64,000 nucleotides of DNA, taken from the NCBI RefSeq assembly GCF_008923245.1, contig NZ_WBOS01000002.1, positions 62,001 through 126,000 on the forward strand, read 5' to 3'. Of this stretch, positions 36,551 through 44,746 are shown piece by piece. The translations under genes were made by a program, and so were the position numbers. Position 1 is the stretch's first letter. The number at the start of each line of letters is the position of its first letter. The notes under the pieces are model-generated. The model worked only from the letters and a program-made list of their open reading frames with translations. It was not told where the DNA came from and did not search any database. Origin of the DNA: Cytobacillus depressus. Lineage in GTDB: Bacteria > Bacillota > Bacilli > Bacillales > Cytobacillaceae.

Positions 36551-37276
36551 ATGAAAGAGTATGAATTAAAGGCATACGAAGAGATTGAAGAGTGGAAATA
36601 TAAATTATTAAAAAAATCCGGGATATTAAATCGGCTATCAAAAAAGGCACAGTCTAAAGTAAATAACCTAATTCCAGAAAAAGCCCACCAGATCCTGACT
36701 GACAGTATTAAAAATATGGTTAAGGCCACACTTGTCGGCTCCAATCTAACAACAAGAAAAAACCAATTCTTAAGGCTCACGCTTGAGGAAAAGGATGAAA
36801 AGCTTGCTGAAAAACTATCGGCTTATAAAAAAACAGCCATTGTTGAAGGGGCAGGGACTGGAGCAGGGGGATTTCTGCTCGGTTTGGCCGACTTTCCTTT
36901 GCTATTAACAATAAAAATGAAATTTCTCTTTGAAGCAGCATCCATATACGGTTTTGATACAAATGAATATGAAGAACGATTGTTTCTTCTTCATGTTTTC
37001 AAGCTGGCTTTTTCAAGTGATGAAAAGAGGAAAGAAACATTACAGATTGTTGAAGAATGGGAAAAGAGAAAAGATGAGATTGTGGAAATGGACTGGAGAG
37101 AATTTCAGCAAGAATATCGTGATTATATCGATTTTGTGAAAATGCTTCAGTTAGTCCCAGGTATTGGGGCCGCTGTAGGCGCTTATGCCAATAATAATTT
37201 AATGGAGCATCTCGGTGAGACCGCGAAAAATGCCTATCATATACGTATATTGAAAACAGCCCCAAAGCTAGATTAG
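36551..37276 (+). CDS. ecsC: EcsC family protein
   Basis: 241 residues from ATG 36551 after the G-rich RBS GGGTGGGGGG; the GTG at 36539 lies in that RBS. EcsC domain: AIVEGAGTGAGGFLLGLADFP near 95-115 (hydrophobic, Gly-rich) and LVPGIGAAVGAYANNNL near 205-221. Third gene of the ecs operon; role unknown, not needed for the known EcsAB phenotypes in B. subtilis. A terminator overlaps the stop. Confidence 0.91.
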   Translation: MKEYELKAYEEIEEWKYKLLKKSGILNRLSKKAQSKVNNLIPEKAHQILTDSIKNMVKATLVGSNLTTRKNQFLRLTLEEKDEKLAEKLSAYKKTAIVEGAGTGAGGFLLGLADFPLLLTIKMKFLFEAASIYGFDTNEYEERLFLLHVFKLAFSSDEKRKETLQIVEEWEKRKDEIVEMDWREFQQEYRDYIDFVKMLQLVPGIGAAVGAYANNNLMEHLGETAKNAYHIRILKTAPKLD

Positions 37277-37293
37277 CTTGAGGCTGTTTTTTC
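37253..37293 (+). terminator. Terminator overlapping ecsC stop
   Basis: AAAACAGCC/GGCTGTTTT arms, inner AAGCTA/TAGCTT, followed by T-run; repeat R6 begins immediately after. Confidence 0.85.
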
Positions 37294-37295
37294 TT

Positions 37296-37484
37296 GTCTA
37301 GCTCCACAAGGAACGCTTCGACAGCATAATCATCGCACGACCAAAAGTGAAGCTTTTGGTCGTGCGATGTCGCGTTTTTGTCGACCTCGAGGTTACAAGC
37401 CAAGCCTCCCAGAAAGGTAAAAAGCACCTTTCCGAGAGGCTCGTCTTGTGCTTGTCGGGGTGACCGAGGCGCTTTCGCTTTTCT
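37296..37484 (+). repeat. Dispersed repeat copy R6 (with CATCGCACGACC hairpin module)
   Basis: GTCTAGCTCCACAAGG left end; a long perfect hairpin CATCGCACGACC...GGTCGTGCGATG; CTCGAGGTTACAAGCC core and CTTGTGCTTGTCGGGG arm; right end GCTTTTCT. It starts within the ecsC terminator T-tract and ends 3 nt before the yhaA stop codon. Confidence 0.88.
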
Positions 37485-37487
37485 ACA

Positions 37488-38696
37488 TTATTCGATTACA
37501 CTGACTTTTTCTTCGGCATTATGTATTGTATGACAATGCATGGCGGCCGAACCTAGTGTTTTTGCTGCGATTAACATTGCTTTTTCATCAATGTCAAATC
37601 TAGGGTGGTGATGCGGGTAATTTTCATCAGTATTTTCTGGCTTCGCACCCGTAAAGAAGAATGTTCCTTTTACATGCTGAAGATAATAAGCGAAATCCTC
37701 TCCGCCCATTTGTGGTTCCGTTTCTTCAATGACCTTTACTTCTTCAATATTTTGTGCACATTGAATCAGGAAATCTGTTTCCTCTTCATGGTTAATGACA
37801 GCTGGATAGCCTCTTGCATACAGATAATCGTATGTGCTGTCCGCTGTATAACATGTTCCTTTTATTATACGTTCAATTTCCTTTTCAATATTAGCACGAA
37901 CATCTTCATTAAATGTACGAACCGTACCGCCTAACTTTACTTTATCGGCAATGACATTGAACGCATTTTCAGCAACAAAGGAACCAACAGTAACAACCGC
38001 AGAATCGACTGGGTTTACTTTTCTGCTGACAATTTGCTGTAAGTTTACGACTAATTGGGAAGCGGTGACAATTGCATCCTTCGTTTTGTGTGGCTGTGCC
38101 CCATGTCCGCCTTTCCCTTGTATCGTAATTTCGAAGCGGTCTGCTGCTGCCATAATCGGACCAACACGATATTGTATTGTACCAGTTGGCTCAGATGCCC
38201 ATAAATGGGTGCCGAATATAACGTCGACATCTTCTAAACAGCCATCTTCAATCATCGATATCGCTCCGCCTGGTGCATATTCCTCGGCATGCTGGTGAAT
38301 CATTACGTATGTTCCTTCCAGCTCATCACGCATTTCATGTAGGGATTTGGCAAGAACGAGCAGTGTGGCAGTATGTCCATCATGTCCGCAAGCATGCATG
38401 ACACCCGGGACAAGTGATTTATATGGCACATCCTTTTCGTCTTGAATTGGTAAGGCATCAAAGTCTGCCCTTAAAGCAACAGTTTTACCAGGCCTACTCC
38501 CGTATATTTTTGCGACAACGCCATTCCCACCGACATTTCCTCTAACGTCAATTCCTAGTTTTTCATAATAGGTCTTAATATAATTTGCTGTTCTAACTTC
38601 TTTAAATGAGAGTTCTGGATGCTGATGTAAATACCTTCTGATTGAAACCATTTCTTCATAACTATTTTCTAATTTGGCAAATAATTGATTAAGCAT
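37488..38696 (-). CDS. yhaA: M20-family amidohydrolase YhaA
   Basis: Predicted N-acyl-amino-acid amidohydrolase (M20D peptidase), cytosolic, two-metal enzyme. 402 residues from ATG 38696 (GAGAGGAG close upstream); the frame runs upstream to 38723 without support. RRYLHQHPELSFKE near 25; metal Cys/His in VMHACGHDGHTATL near 98-110; Glu pair near HAEEYAPGGA 136; GKGGHGAQPHKTKD near 188 (dimerisation domain); C-terminal MGGEDFAYYL near 350. Next to ecsC as in B. subtilis. Confidence 0.92.
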   Translation of the reverse strand: MLNQLFAKLENSYEEMVSIRRYLHQHPELSFKEVRTANYIKTYYEKLGIDVRGNVGGNGVVAKIYGSRPGKTVALRADFDALPIQDEKDVPYKSLVPGVMHACGHDGHTATLLVLAKSLHEMRDELEGTYVMIHQHAEEYAPGGAISMIEDGCLEDVDVIFGTHLWASEPTGTIQYRVGPIMAAADRFEITIQGKGGHGAQPHKTKDAIVTASQLVVNLQQIVSRKVNPVDSAVVTVGSFVAENAFNVIADKVKLGGTVRTFNEDVRANIEKEIERIIKGTCYTADSTYDYLYARGYPAVINHEEETDFLIQCAQNIEEVKVIEETEPQMGGEDFAYYLQHVKGTFFFTGAKPENTDENYPHHHPRFDIDEKAMLIAAKTLGSAAMHCHTIHNAEEKVSVIE

Positions 38697-38833
38697 TAGC
38701 TTCTCTCCTCTCTTTTTGAACATTAATAATTATAGCACTATTCTTATATTAAATAGGAATGAAAACCCTCCGTGGTGCTTATGAAATTTTTAAAAATTGA
38801 TGTAAAATAGGAAAAATGAAGAAATGAGGTTTA

Positions 38834-39481
38834 ATGAAAATGGATTGGAGTAAGTCTAAAGCTGCTTATATATTTGTCCTATTAGCGGCGTGTTTATTTA
38901 TCTATTTTTTCATAGTCGTTAAGAGAGGAGAGCCTTTACAATTTGACAGCAATGTTAGTCATTTTATTACGAGTGTATTTACTGAAGGCTCTTATCCATT
39001 TTTTAAATTGTTAAATAGAATTGGTTCGACAATTGGAATTGGGATGATCTCTTTAATCGTCATTGCTGGATTATGGGGGAAAAAGAGAGACTATGCAGGG
39101 ATGGCTGTGTTCGTCCTAGGGATTGCAATTGGCAATCTGTTAAATATGTGGATAAAGGATTATATAGCAAGGCCCCGTCCGGAGCTCGAACATCTTGTTC
39201 ACGTAAAAAGCTTCAGCTTCCCGAGCGGTCATGCGATGATGGGCATGATCCTTTATGTATTCATCGCCTATTTTATAATGAGTGCTTTGCAATCGAAAGG
39301 ATTGAAATGGCTCGTTGCCATTGCAGCTGGAATTTTCATTCTATTAATGGGAATCAGCCGCATTGTTCTGCACGTCCATTATCCATCAGATGTGGCAGCT
39401 GGCTTTGCATTAGGCTTCTTTTGGGTATTCTTTTGCATCACTTGCTATGAAACGACAAAGGAAAGATTAAATAGAACGTAA
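38834..39481 (+). CDS. PAP2-family membrane phosphatase
   Basis: 215 residues with six helices. Phosphatase motifs in order: KDYIARPRP near 108, FPSGHAMMG near 133, SRIVLHVHYPSDVAAG near 177-192, with the catalytic His residues in the second and third motifs, placed at the outer membrane face. Likely lipid phosphatase, for example undecaprenyl pyrophosphate or phosphatidylglycerophosphate; the substrate cannot be told from sequence. GAGG RBS before ATG 38834. Convergent with hmoB. Confidence 0.92.
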   Translation: MKMDWSKSKAAYIFVLLAACLFIYFFIVVKRGEPLQFDSNVSHFITSVFTEGSYPFFKLLNRIGSTIGIGMISLIVIAGLWGKKRDYAGMAVFVLGIAIGNLLNMWIKDYIARPRPELEHLVHVKSFSFPSGHAMMGMILYVFIAYFIMSALQSKGLKWLVAIAAGIFILLMGISRIVLHVHYPSDVAAGFALGFFWVFFCITCYETTKERLNRT

Positions 39482-39534
39482 TAGTACTCTTGTATGAAAA
39501 ATCAATTAGTTAATACATAAAAGTAAGCTGTCAG

Positions 39535-39573
39535 ACAAATGGGTAAACCAAAAGTCGGACAGCTTTGTTTTTA
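39535..39573 (+). terminator. Terminator after PAP2 gene
   Basis: AAGCTGTC/GACAGCTT arms and T-rich tail, ending 6 nt before repeat R7. Confidence 0.75.
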
Positions 39574-39578
39574 TTAAT

Positions 39579-39818
39579 GTCTAGCTCCACAAGGAATGCT
39601 TCGGCAGCATAATCATCGCACGAGTAAAAGCGCTAGCTTTTAGGAGGAGCGCCTACCCCCTCGAGGTCACAAGCCAATCCTCCCAGAAAGGTAAAGCTCA
39701 CCTTTTCGAGAGGCTCGTCTTGTGCTTGTCGGGGGTGAGCACTTAGGAAAGCCCCTTAGAATAATCTTCGCAGGAACAATCTGCACTTTGATTGTTCCGA
39801 AGGCGCTTCCGCTTTTCT
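39579..39818 (+). repeat. Dispersed repeat copy R7 (right-hand module, partial hairpin module)
   Basis: GTCTAGCTCCACAAGG left end, CTCGAGGTCACAAGCC core, CTTGTGCTTGTCGGGGGTG arm, GGAACAATC/GATTGTTCC module, right end GCTTCCGCTTTTCT. The last two bases overlap the TAG stop codon (39817-39819) of the leftward hmoB gene. Confidence 0.88.
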
Positions 39819-40314
39819 ATTCTTCAGCTATATAATATTTACTTACATAAGCTGAGCCCATAAACATTTTTGTTTGCGTTGAAATAGCTTTCGTATCTTG
39901 AAAGAATGATTGATATACTTGTGATTTTTCCCAGCCAATATAAGATTTTTCATCGATCCACAAGGTGAGAACGACATACATATTTGATTTTATTGGACGC
40001 AGCACTCTTAAAGCTGTGAAGCCTTGGAATGACTGAAGCTGTTTCGCATTATTTTTGAAACGATATTCAAAAGTTGGTTTGTCATCATCTGTTACGGGAA
40101 TATGATGCAATGCGACAAAACCGGTATTTTCCAAATTGCCTATGCTTTCAATGACCTCGTAACGGCGCGGTGCACTAAATAAGGTTTTTTTGAAGGTTTC
40201 GTGTATAAGTACAGCTCCTTCATTATTTTGCATAAGCAGCATCTTTTCTTTCGGATATTTATCTTTTAATTTTTGCAAAAAGTCAAATGTGCCGTTTGTC
40301 ATGTAAATATACAT
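39817..40314 (-). CDS. hmoB: Heme-degrading monooxygenase HmoB
   Basis: 165 residues from ATG 40314 after AGAGGTGAT; an upstream in-frame start (40362) has no RBS. The C-terminal half is an antibiotic-biosynthesis-monooxygenase fold (RVLRPIKSNMYVVLTLWIDEKSYIGWEKS), and the N-terminal part resembles B. subtilis HmoB (YhgC). Cleaves heme to release iron in the family. It lies just upstream of, and divergent from, hemEHY, so breakdown and synthesis of heme sit side by side. Its stop codon is supplied by the edge of repeat R7. Confidence 0.85.
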   Translation of the reverse strand: MYIYMTNGTFDFLQKLKDKYPKEKMLLMQNNEGAVLIHETFKKTLFSAPRRYEVIESIGNLENTGFVALHHIPVTDDDKPTFEYRFKNNAKQLQSFQGFTALRVLRPIKSNMYVVLTLWIDEKSYIGWEKSQVYQSFFQDTKAISTQTKMFMGSAYVSKYYIAEE

Positions 40315-40508
40315 TCCATCACCTCTTTTTACTTTTTGAAAAAAGCTTAGCAAATTCGTCAAATTTTCGACATTTCCTATAGTTAACTATACAACAGCAG
40401 TAGAAAGGGATACAGTAAGTATGGATGAAAAGTTACCAGAATTTTTCTTATTATAATATATATATTACAATAGAATTCAGATAGTCTTTGAAAGGGGATT
40501 TTATTCAC

Positions 40509-41555
40509 ATGGAAAGAAAATTTAATGATACATTTTTACGAGCAGCTCGAGGGGAGAAAACAGAGCACGTTCCTGTTTGGTATATGCGTCAAGCAGGACG
40601 GTCTCAGCCAGAATATAGAGCAATTAAAGAAAAGTACTCCTTATTTGAAATTACTCATCAGCCGGAGCTATGTGCTTATGTAACAAAATTGCCGGTTGAT
40701 CAATATAACAATGATGCAGCTATTTTATATAAAGATATTATGTCACCGCTTCCAGCTCTTGGGGTAGATGTGGAAATCAAGTCTGGAGTAGGTCCGGTCA
40801 TTGCAAATCCGATCCGTTCGAAAGCAGATGTTGACCGACTTGGTGAAATCCATCCAGAAGAAGATGTACCTTACGTATTAGATACGATTAAAATTCTTAC
40901 TCAAGAACAATTAAATGTGCCATTAATTGGATTTGCTGGTGCGCCATTTACTCTTGCCAGCTATATGATTGAAGGCGGTCCTTCTAAAAATTACAATAAA
41001 ACGAAAGCCTTCATGTATGCCGAGCCAGAAGCTTGGAATGCCTTAATGGACAAACTTACTGAAATGACGATTACATATGTGAAATCCCAAATTAAAGCAG
41101 GGGCAAAAGCCGTGCAAATTTTTGACTCTTGGGTTGGTGCTTTAAATGTGGCGGATTATCGCCAGTTCATTAAACCGACGATGAACAAAATATTCTCAAG
41201 TTTAAGAGAAGAGAATGTACCGCTTATTATGTTCGGTGTTGGTGCGAGCCATCTTGCAATGGAATGGCATGACCTTCCATTAGACGTTGTAGGTCTTGAC
41301 TGGAGACTTTCAATCCAAGAAGCGAGAGAAAGAGGCATTACAAAAGCGGTTCAAGGAAATCTTGATCCAGCGATTTTGCTTGCTCCATGGGAAGTAATTG
41401 AAGAAAGAGCGAAAGCGATTTTAGATCAAGGTATGGCTCAACCAGGATTTATCTTTAATCTTGGACATGGCGTATTCCCAGAAGTAAAACCAGAAACATT
41501 AAAGAAATTAACAGCTTTTGTTCATGAATACTCCGCTTCTAAATTAAGTAAATAA
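40509..41555 (+). CDS. hemE: Uroporphyrinogen decarboxylase
   Basis: Converts uroporphyrinogen III to coproporphyrinogen III. 348 residues from ATG 40509 (GAAAGGGGA about 10 nt upstream); an ORF start at 40488 overlaps this RBS. N-terminal [17 protein letters not shown] signature near 22-38, second signature near [12 protein letters not shown] 140, and conserved [13 protein letters not shown] near 290 and NLGHGVFPE near 322. First gene of hemEHY. No pbpF lies upstream, unlike B. subtilis. Confidence 0.97.
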   Translation: MERKFNDTFLRAARGEKTEHVPVWYMRQAGRSQPEYRAIKEKYSLFEITHQPELCAYVTKLPVDQYNNDAAILYKDIMSPLPALGVDVEIKSGVGPVIANPIRSKADVDRLGEIHPEEDVPYVLDTIKILTQEQLNVPLIGFAGAPFTLASYMIEGGPSKNYNKTKAFMYAEPEAWNALMDKLTEMTITYVKSQIKAGAKAVQIFDSWVGALNVADYRQFIKPTMNKIFSSLREENVPLIMFGVGASHLAMEWHDLPLDVVGLDWRLSIQEARERGITKAVQGNLDPAILLAPWEVIEERAKAILDQGMAQPGFIFNLGHGVFPEVKPETLKKLTAFVHEYSASKLSK

Positions 41556-41601
41556 AGGTACATTACTCATACATGTATTAGATTTTTCAAGAGGTGATTG
41601 A

Positions 41602-42531
41602 ATGACCAGGAAGAAAATGGGCTTACTTGTTATGGCGTACGGAACTCCATACAAGGAAGAGGATTTAGAGCGTTACTATACGCATATCCGTAGAGGAAGG
41701 AAGCCCTCCCAGGAGATGCTTGATGAACTGCGAGGGAGATATGAAGCGATTGGGGGCATTTCCCCGCTTGCAAAAATTACGGTGGATCAAGGGAAAGCTC
41801 TTGAAGCGCATTTAAATAAAGTTCAGGATGAATATGAATTTCAAATGTATCTTGGATTAAAGCATATTGAGCCATTTGTTGAAGACGCTGTGAAACAAAT
41901 GAATGAAGACGGCATTCAAGAAGCTGTCAGCATTGTCCTTGCCCCTCATTTTTCTACGTTTAGCGTGAAGTCATACAATGGCAGAGCGAAGGAAGAAGCG
42001 GAGAAGCTGGGCGGACCAATCATTCATTCCGTCGAAAGCTGGTATGATGAGCCAAAATTCATCCAATATTGGGCGGACCGTGTGAAGCAAATTTTTGAAG
42101 GCATGTCATCAGAGGAAAAAGCAAAGGCTGTCTTAATTGTCTCAGCTCATAGTCTGCCGGAAAAAATTCTGCAAATGGGCGATCCTTATCCAAAGCAGCT
42201 TCAGGAGACTGCTGATCTTATTGCAGCACAAGCTGGAGTGGAAAACTATGCAGTTGGATGGCAAAGTGCCGGAAATACGCCAGAGCCGTGGTTAGGGCCA
42301 GATGTTCAAGATTTAACGAGAGAGCTTTATGAAAAGGAAGGTTATCAGGCATTTGTTTATACGCCTGTAGGCTTCGTTTCTGATCATCTTGAAGTTTTAT
42401 ATGACAATGATTACGAATGTAAAGTGGTTACGGATGAAATTGGTGCCAATTATTATCGCCCGGCTATGCCAAATGATCAGCCGGAATTTATTGAAGCAAT
42501 GGCAGATGTGATTTTAAAGAAATTAAAATAA
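41602..42531 (+). CDS. hemH: Ferrochelatase / coproporphyrin ferrochelatase
   Basis: Inserts iron into coproporphyrin III in the Gram-positive coproporphyrin-dependent pathway (CpfC). 309 residues, the length of B. subtilis Hem[15 protein letters not shown] near 7, [10 protein letters not shown] near 51, catalytic His in [10 protein letters not shown] near 183, and [14 protein letters not shown] with Glu near 264. AGAGGTGAT precedes ATG 41602. Second gene of the operon. Confidence 0.96.
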   Translation: MTRKKMGLLVMAYGTPYKEEDLERYYTHIRRGRKPSQEMLDELRGRYEAIGGISPLAKITVDQGKALEAHLNKVQDEYEFQMYLGLKHIEPFVEDAVKQMNEDGIQEAVSIVLAPHFSTFSVKSYNGRAKEEAEKLGGPIIHSVESWYDEPKFIQYWADRVKQIFEGMSSEEKAKAVLIVSAHSLPEKILQMGDPYPKQLQETADLIAAQAGVENYAVGWQSAGNTPEPWLGPDVQDLTRELYEKEGYQAFVYTPVGFVSDHLEVLYDNDYECKVVTDEIGANYYRPAMPNDQPEFIEAMADVILKKLK

Positions 42532-42560
42532 GCGAAACTAATGTAAAGAAGGGGAGAACC

Positions 42561-43979
42561 TTGTCGGCACAAAAGAAAAGTGTTGTCATTATCGGCGGTG
42601 GAATTACAGGCTTAACAGCTGCTTATTATTTGCAAAAGGAGGTACGTGAAAAAGGACTTCCTTTAGATGTCAAAATAATTGAAGCTACCCACCGGCTTGG
42701 AGGAAAAATGCAAACAGTTGTGCGCGGTGGCTTTGTCATTGAGCGCGGACCGGATTCATTCCTTGCCCGCAAGCAAAGTGCATCGCGACTTGCAAAGGAA
42801 GTAGGCATGGAGGATCAGCTTATTAGCAATACGGCTGGTAAATCATATGTATTAGTTAATGGGCGCCTCCATCCGATGCCTGGGGGATCGGTAATGGGAA
42901 TTCCGACGCAAATGGCTCCTTTTGTGACGACAGGATTATTCTCTTTAACAGGGAAGGTTAGGGCAGCTTCAGACTTTATATTGCCGCGTTCGAATCCTGC
43001 GGAAGACCAGTCTTTAGGAAGGTTTTTTCGCAGAAGATTAGGGGACGAAGTAGTTGAAAATTTAATTGAACCTTTGCTTTCAGGTATTTATGCAGGTGAT
43101 ATTGATCGACTCAGTCTTATGTCAACCTTCCCGCAGTTTTATCAGGTTGAACAAAAATATAAAAGTTTAATATTGGGGATGAAGAAATTAACCCCGCCGG
43201 AGTCAAAAAGCAGGAAAGAAAAGAAAAAAGATAAAGGCATCTTTTTAACGATAAAATCAGGGCTGCAATCTTTTGTCGATGCCATTGAATCGAAATTAGA
43301 AAGGGATTCTGTCATAAAAGGCTGCAGAGTGGAAAATATACAAAAAGCGGAAGGGAAATATGTCATTGAGCTACATGGTCGGGAAGCGATCGCTGCCGAC
43401 AGTATCATCATGACTGTCCCACATCATGTAACGCAATCGATCTTCTCTCAATATCAGTTTTTTAACTTGTTTAAGGAAATGCCATCGACTTCTGTGGCGA
43501 CGATTGCCCTTTCTTTTCCAATAGAAGCGGTTGAAAAGATTGAAGGAACAGGTTTTGTTGTCTCAAGAAACAGTGATTACACAATTACGGCTTGTACATG
43601 GACACATAAAAAATGGCCACATTCCACTCCATCTGAAAAAGCTCTACTACGCTGCTATGTCGGCAGGGCGGGTGATGAAGCGGTCGTTGATTTATCAGAT
43701 GATGAATTAGTTAAAGTAGTCCTAGAGGACCTGAACAAAACGATGAATATTACGATGGAGCCTGATTTTGCAGTTATTTCAAGATGGAAGGATTCAATGC
43801 CGCAATATACTGTCGGCCATAAAGAACGGATTGAAAAAGTGAAAGCACATCTGAAAGATGAGCTTCCCGGCGTATTTATTGCCGGCAGCTCCTTTGAAGG
43901 TTTAGGCATGCCTGATTGTATAGATCAAGGAGAAGCGGCCATTGATAAAGTTTTATCCTTTTTAGAATTGAAACAATAA
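42561..43979 (+). CDS. hemY: Coproporphyrinogen III oxidase HemY (CgoX)
   Basis: FAD enzyme oxidising coproporphyrinogen III to coproporphyrin III, membrane-associated. 472 residues from TTG 42561, with GAAGGGGAG 3-4 nt upstream. N-terminal dinucleotide-binding motif VVIIGGGITGLTAAYYL near 9-25, GGKMQTV near 48, ERGPDSF near 62; C-terminal FIAGSSFEGLGMPDCIDQG near 440. A charged insert KSRKEKKKDKGIF near 215-227 is more basic than usual. Last gene of hemEHY, with terminator. Confidence 0.96.
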   Translation: MSAQKKSVVIIGGGITGLTAAYYLQKEVREKGLPLDVKIIEATHRLGGKMQTVVRGGFVIERGPDSFLARKQSASRLAKEVGMEDQLISNTAGKSYVLVNGRLHPMPGGSVMGIPTQMAPFVTTGLFSLTGKVRAASDFILPRSNPAEDQSLGRFFRRRLGDEVVENLIEPLLSGIYAGDIDRLSLMSTFPQFYQVEQKYKSLILGMKKLTPPESKSRKEKKKDKGIFLTIKSGLQSFVDAIESKLERDSVIKGCRVENIQKAEGKYVIELHGREAIAADSIIMTVPHHVTQSIFSQYQFFNLFKEMPSTSVATIALSFPIEAVEKIEGTGFVVSRNSDYTITACTWTHKKWPHSTPSEKALLRCYVGRAGDEAVVDLSDDELVKVVLEDLNKTMNITMEPDFAVISRWKDSMPQYTVGHKERIEKVKAHLKDELPGVFIAGSSFEGLGMPDCIDQGEAAIDKVLSFLELKQ

Positions 43980-43990
43980 GCATAAAGAAT

Positions 43991-44018
43991 AAAAAGCTGG
44001 GCTTTGCCGGCTTTTTTT
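43991..44018 (+). terminator. Terminator after hemEHY
   Basis: AAAAAGCTGG/CCGGCTTTTT stem with T-run. Confidence 0.88.
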
Positions 44019-44062
44019 ATTGATTTTTAATTGTCTATATGATATTTTATATTCGTACTAAA

Positions 44063-44085
44063 TGACCGAATTGTTCGTTTGGTCA
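44063..44085. promoter_or_regulatory. Candidate YhgD operator 1
   Basis: TGACC-N13-GGTCA dyad (extended ATGACCGAA/TTTGGTCAT), 18 nt upstream of the yhgD ATG. The same 23-nt geometry recurs before yhgE. Confidence 0.6.
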
Positions 44086-44102
44086 TAATGTGAGGTGAAG
44101 AA

Positions 44103-44678
44103 ATGGTGATAGACCGAAAGCAGCAGATTATTGAAGCCGCGACTCATTCTTTTTCTTTATTTGGCTATAAGGCGACAACGATGGATCAAGTAGCGAAAAT
44201 TGCCAATGTAGGAAAGGGGACGATCTATACATTCTTTAAGAATAAAGAAGAATTATTCGATGAGATTATTCATTCCCTTATTAATGAAATGAAGCTGACG
44301 GCTGACGAAGTAATCGATCCATCTCTTTCTTTTCATGAAAATGTCCACCGTGTTCTTTATAAAATTTTGGAATTTCGCAGGAAGCATCAGCTGACGATTA
44401 AATTGATTCAAGAGGCAAGGGAGATGGGGACTCCAGCTGTCATGGAAGTAATGGAGAGATTAGAAGAGGCGATCATCCATTACTTAAAGGACAAAATTTC
44501 TCTTGCAGTTGAAAAAGGGAATATCCAGCCATGTGATCCTGAGTTGACTGCCTTTATTATGCTTAAGCTGTATTTTTCATTAGTTTTTGATTGGGAGAAA
44601 CGACATAAGCCATTAGAGAAAGAAGAAATAGCCAGGATATTTGAACAATACATTTTTACAGGATTATCAAAAGGATAG
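44103..44678 (+). CDS. yhgD: TetR-family regulator YhgD
   Basis: 191 residues with an N-terminal TetR helix-turn-helix (about 8-55): IIEAATHSFSLFGYKATTMDQV then GKGTIYTFFKNKEELF. The C-terminal ligand domain is helical and variable. GTGAGG RBS precedes ATG 44103. It likely represses itself and the adjacent yhgE through the paired 23-nt dyads; the ligand is unknown. Gene pair and order as in B. subtilis. Confidence 0.9.
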   Translation: MVIDRKQQIIEAATHSFSLFGYKATTMDQVAKIANVGKGTIYTFFKNKEELFDEIIHSLINEMKLTADEVIDPSLSFHENVHRVLYKILEFRRKHQLTIKLIQEAREMGTPAVMEVMERLEEAIIHYLKDKISLAVEKGNIQPCDPELTAFIMLKLYFSLVFDWEKRHKPLEKEEIARIFEQYIFTGLSKG

Positions 44679-44699
44679 TCCTTATTTTTTGGTGAATTA

Positions 44700-44722
44700 T
44701 GACTAAATGAACGAAATGGTCA
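44700..44722. promoter_or_regulatory. Candidate YhgD operator 2 (before yhgE)
   Basis: TGACT-N13-GGTCA, the same length and half-sites as operator 1, placed in the yhgD-yhgE gap 24 nt before the yhgE start. Confidence 0.55.
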
Positions 44723-44746
44723 ATATTTTTTTGGGGAGTGATAGTT

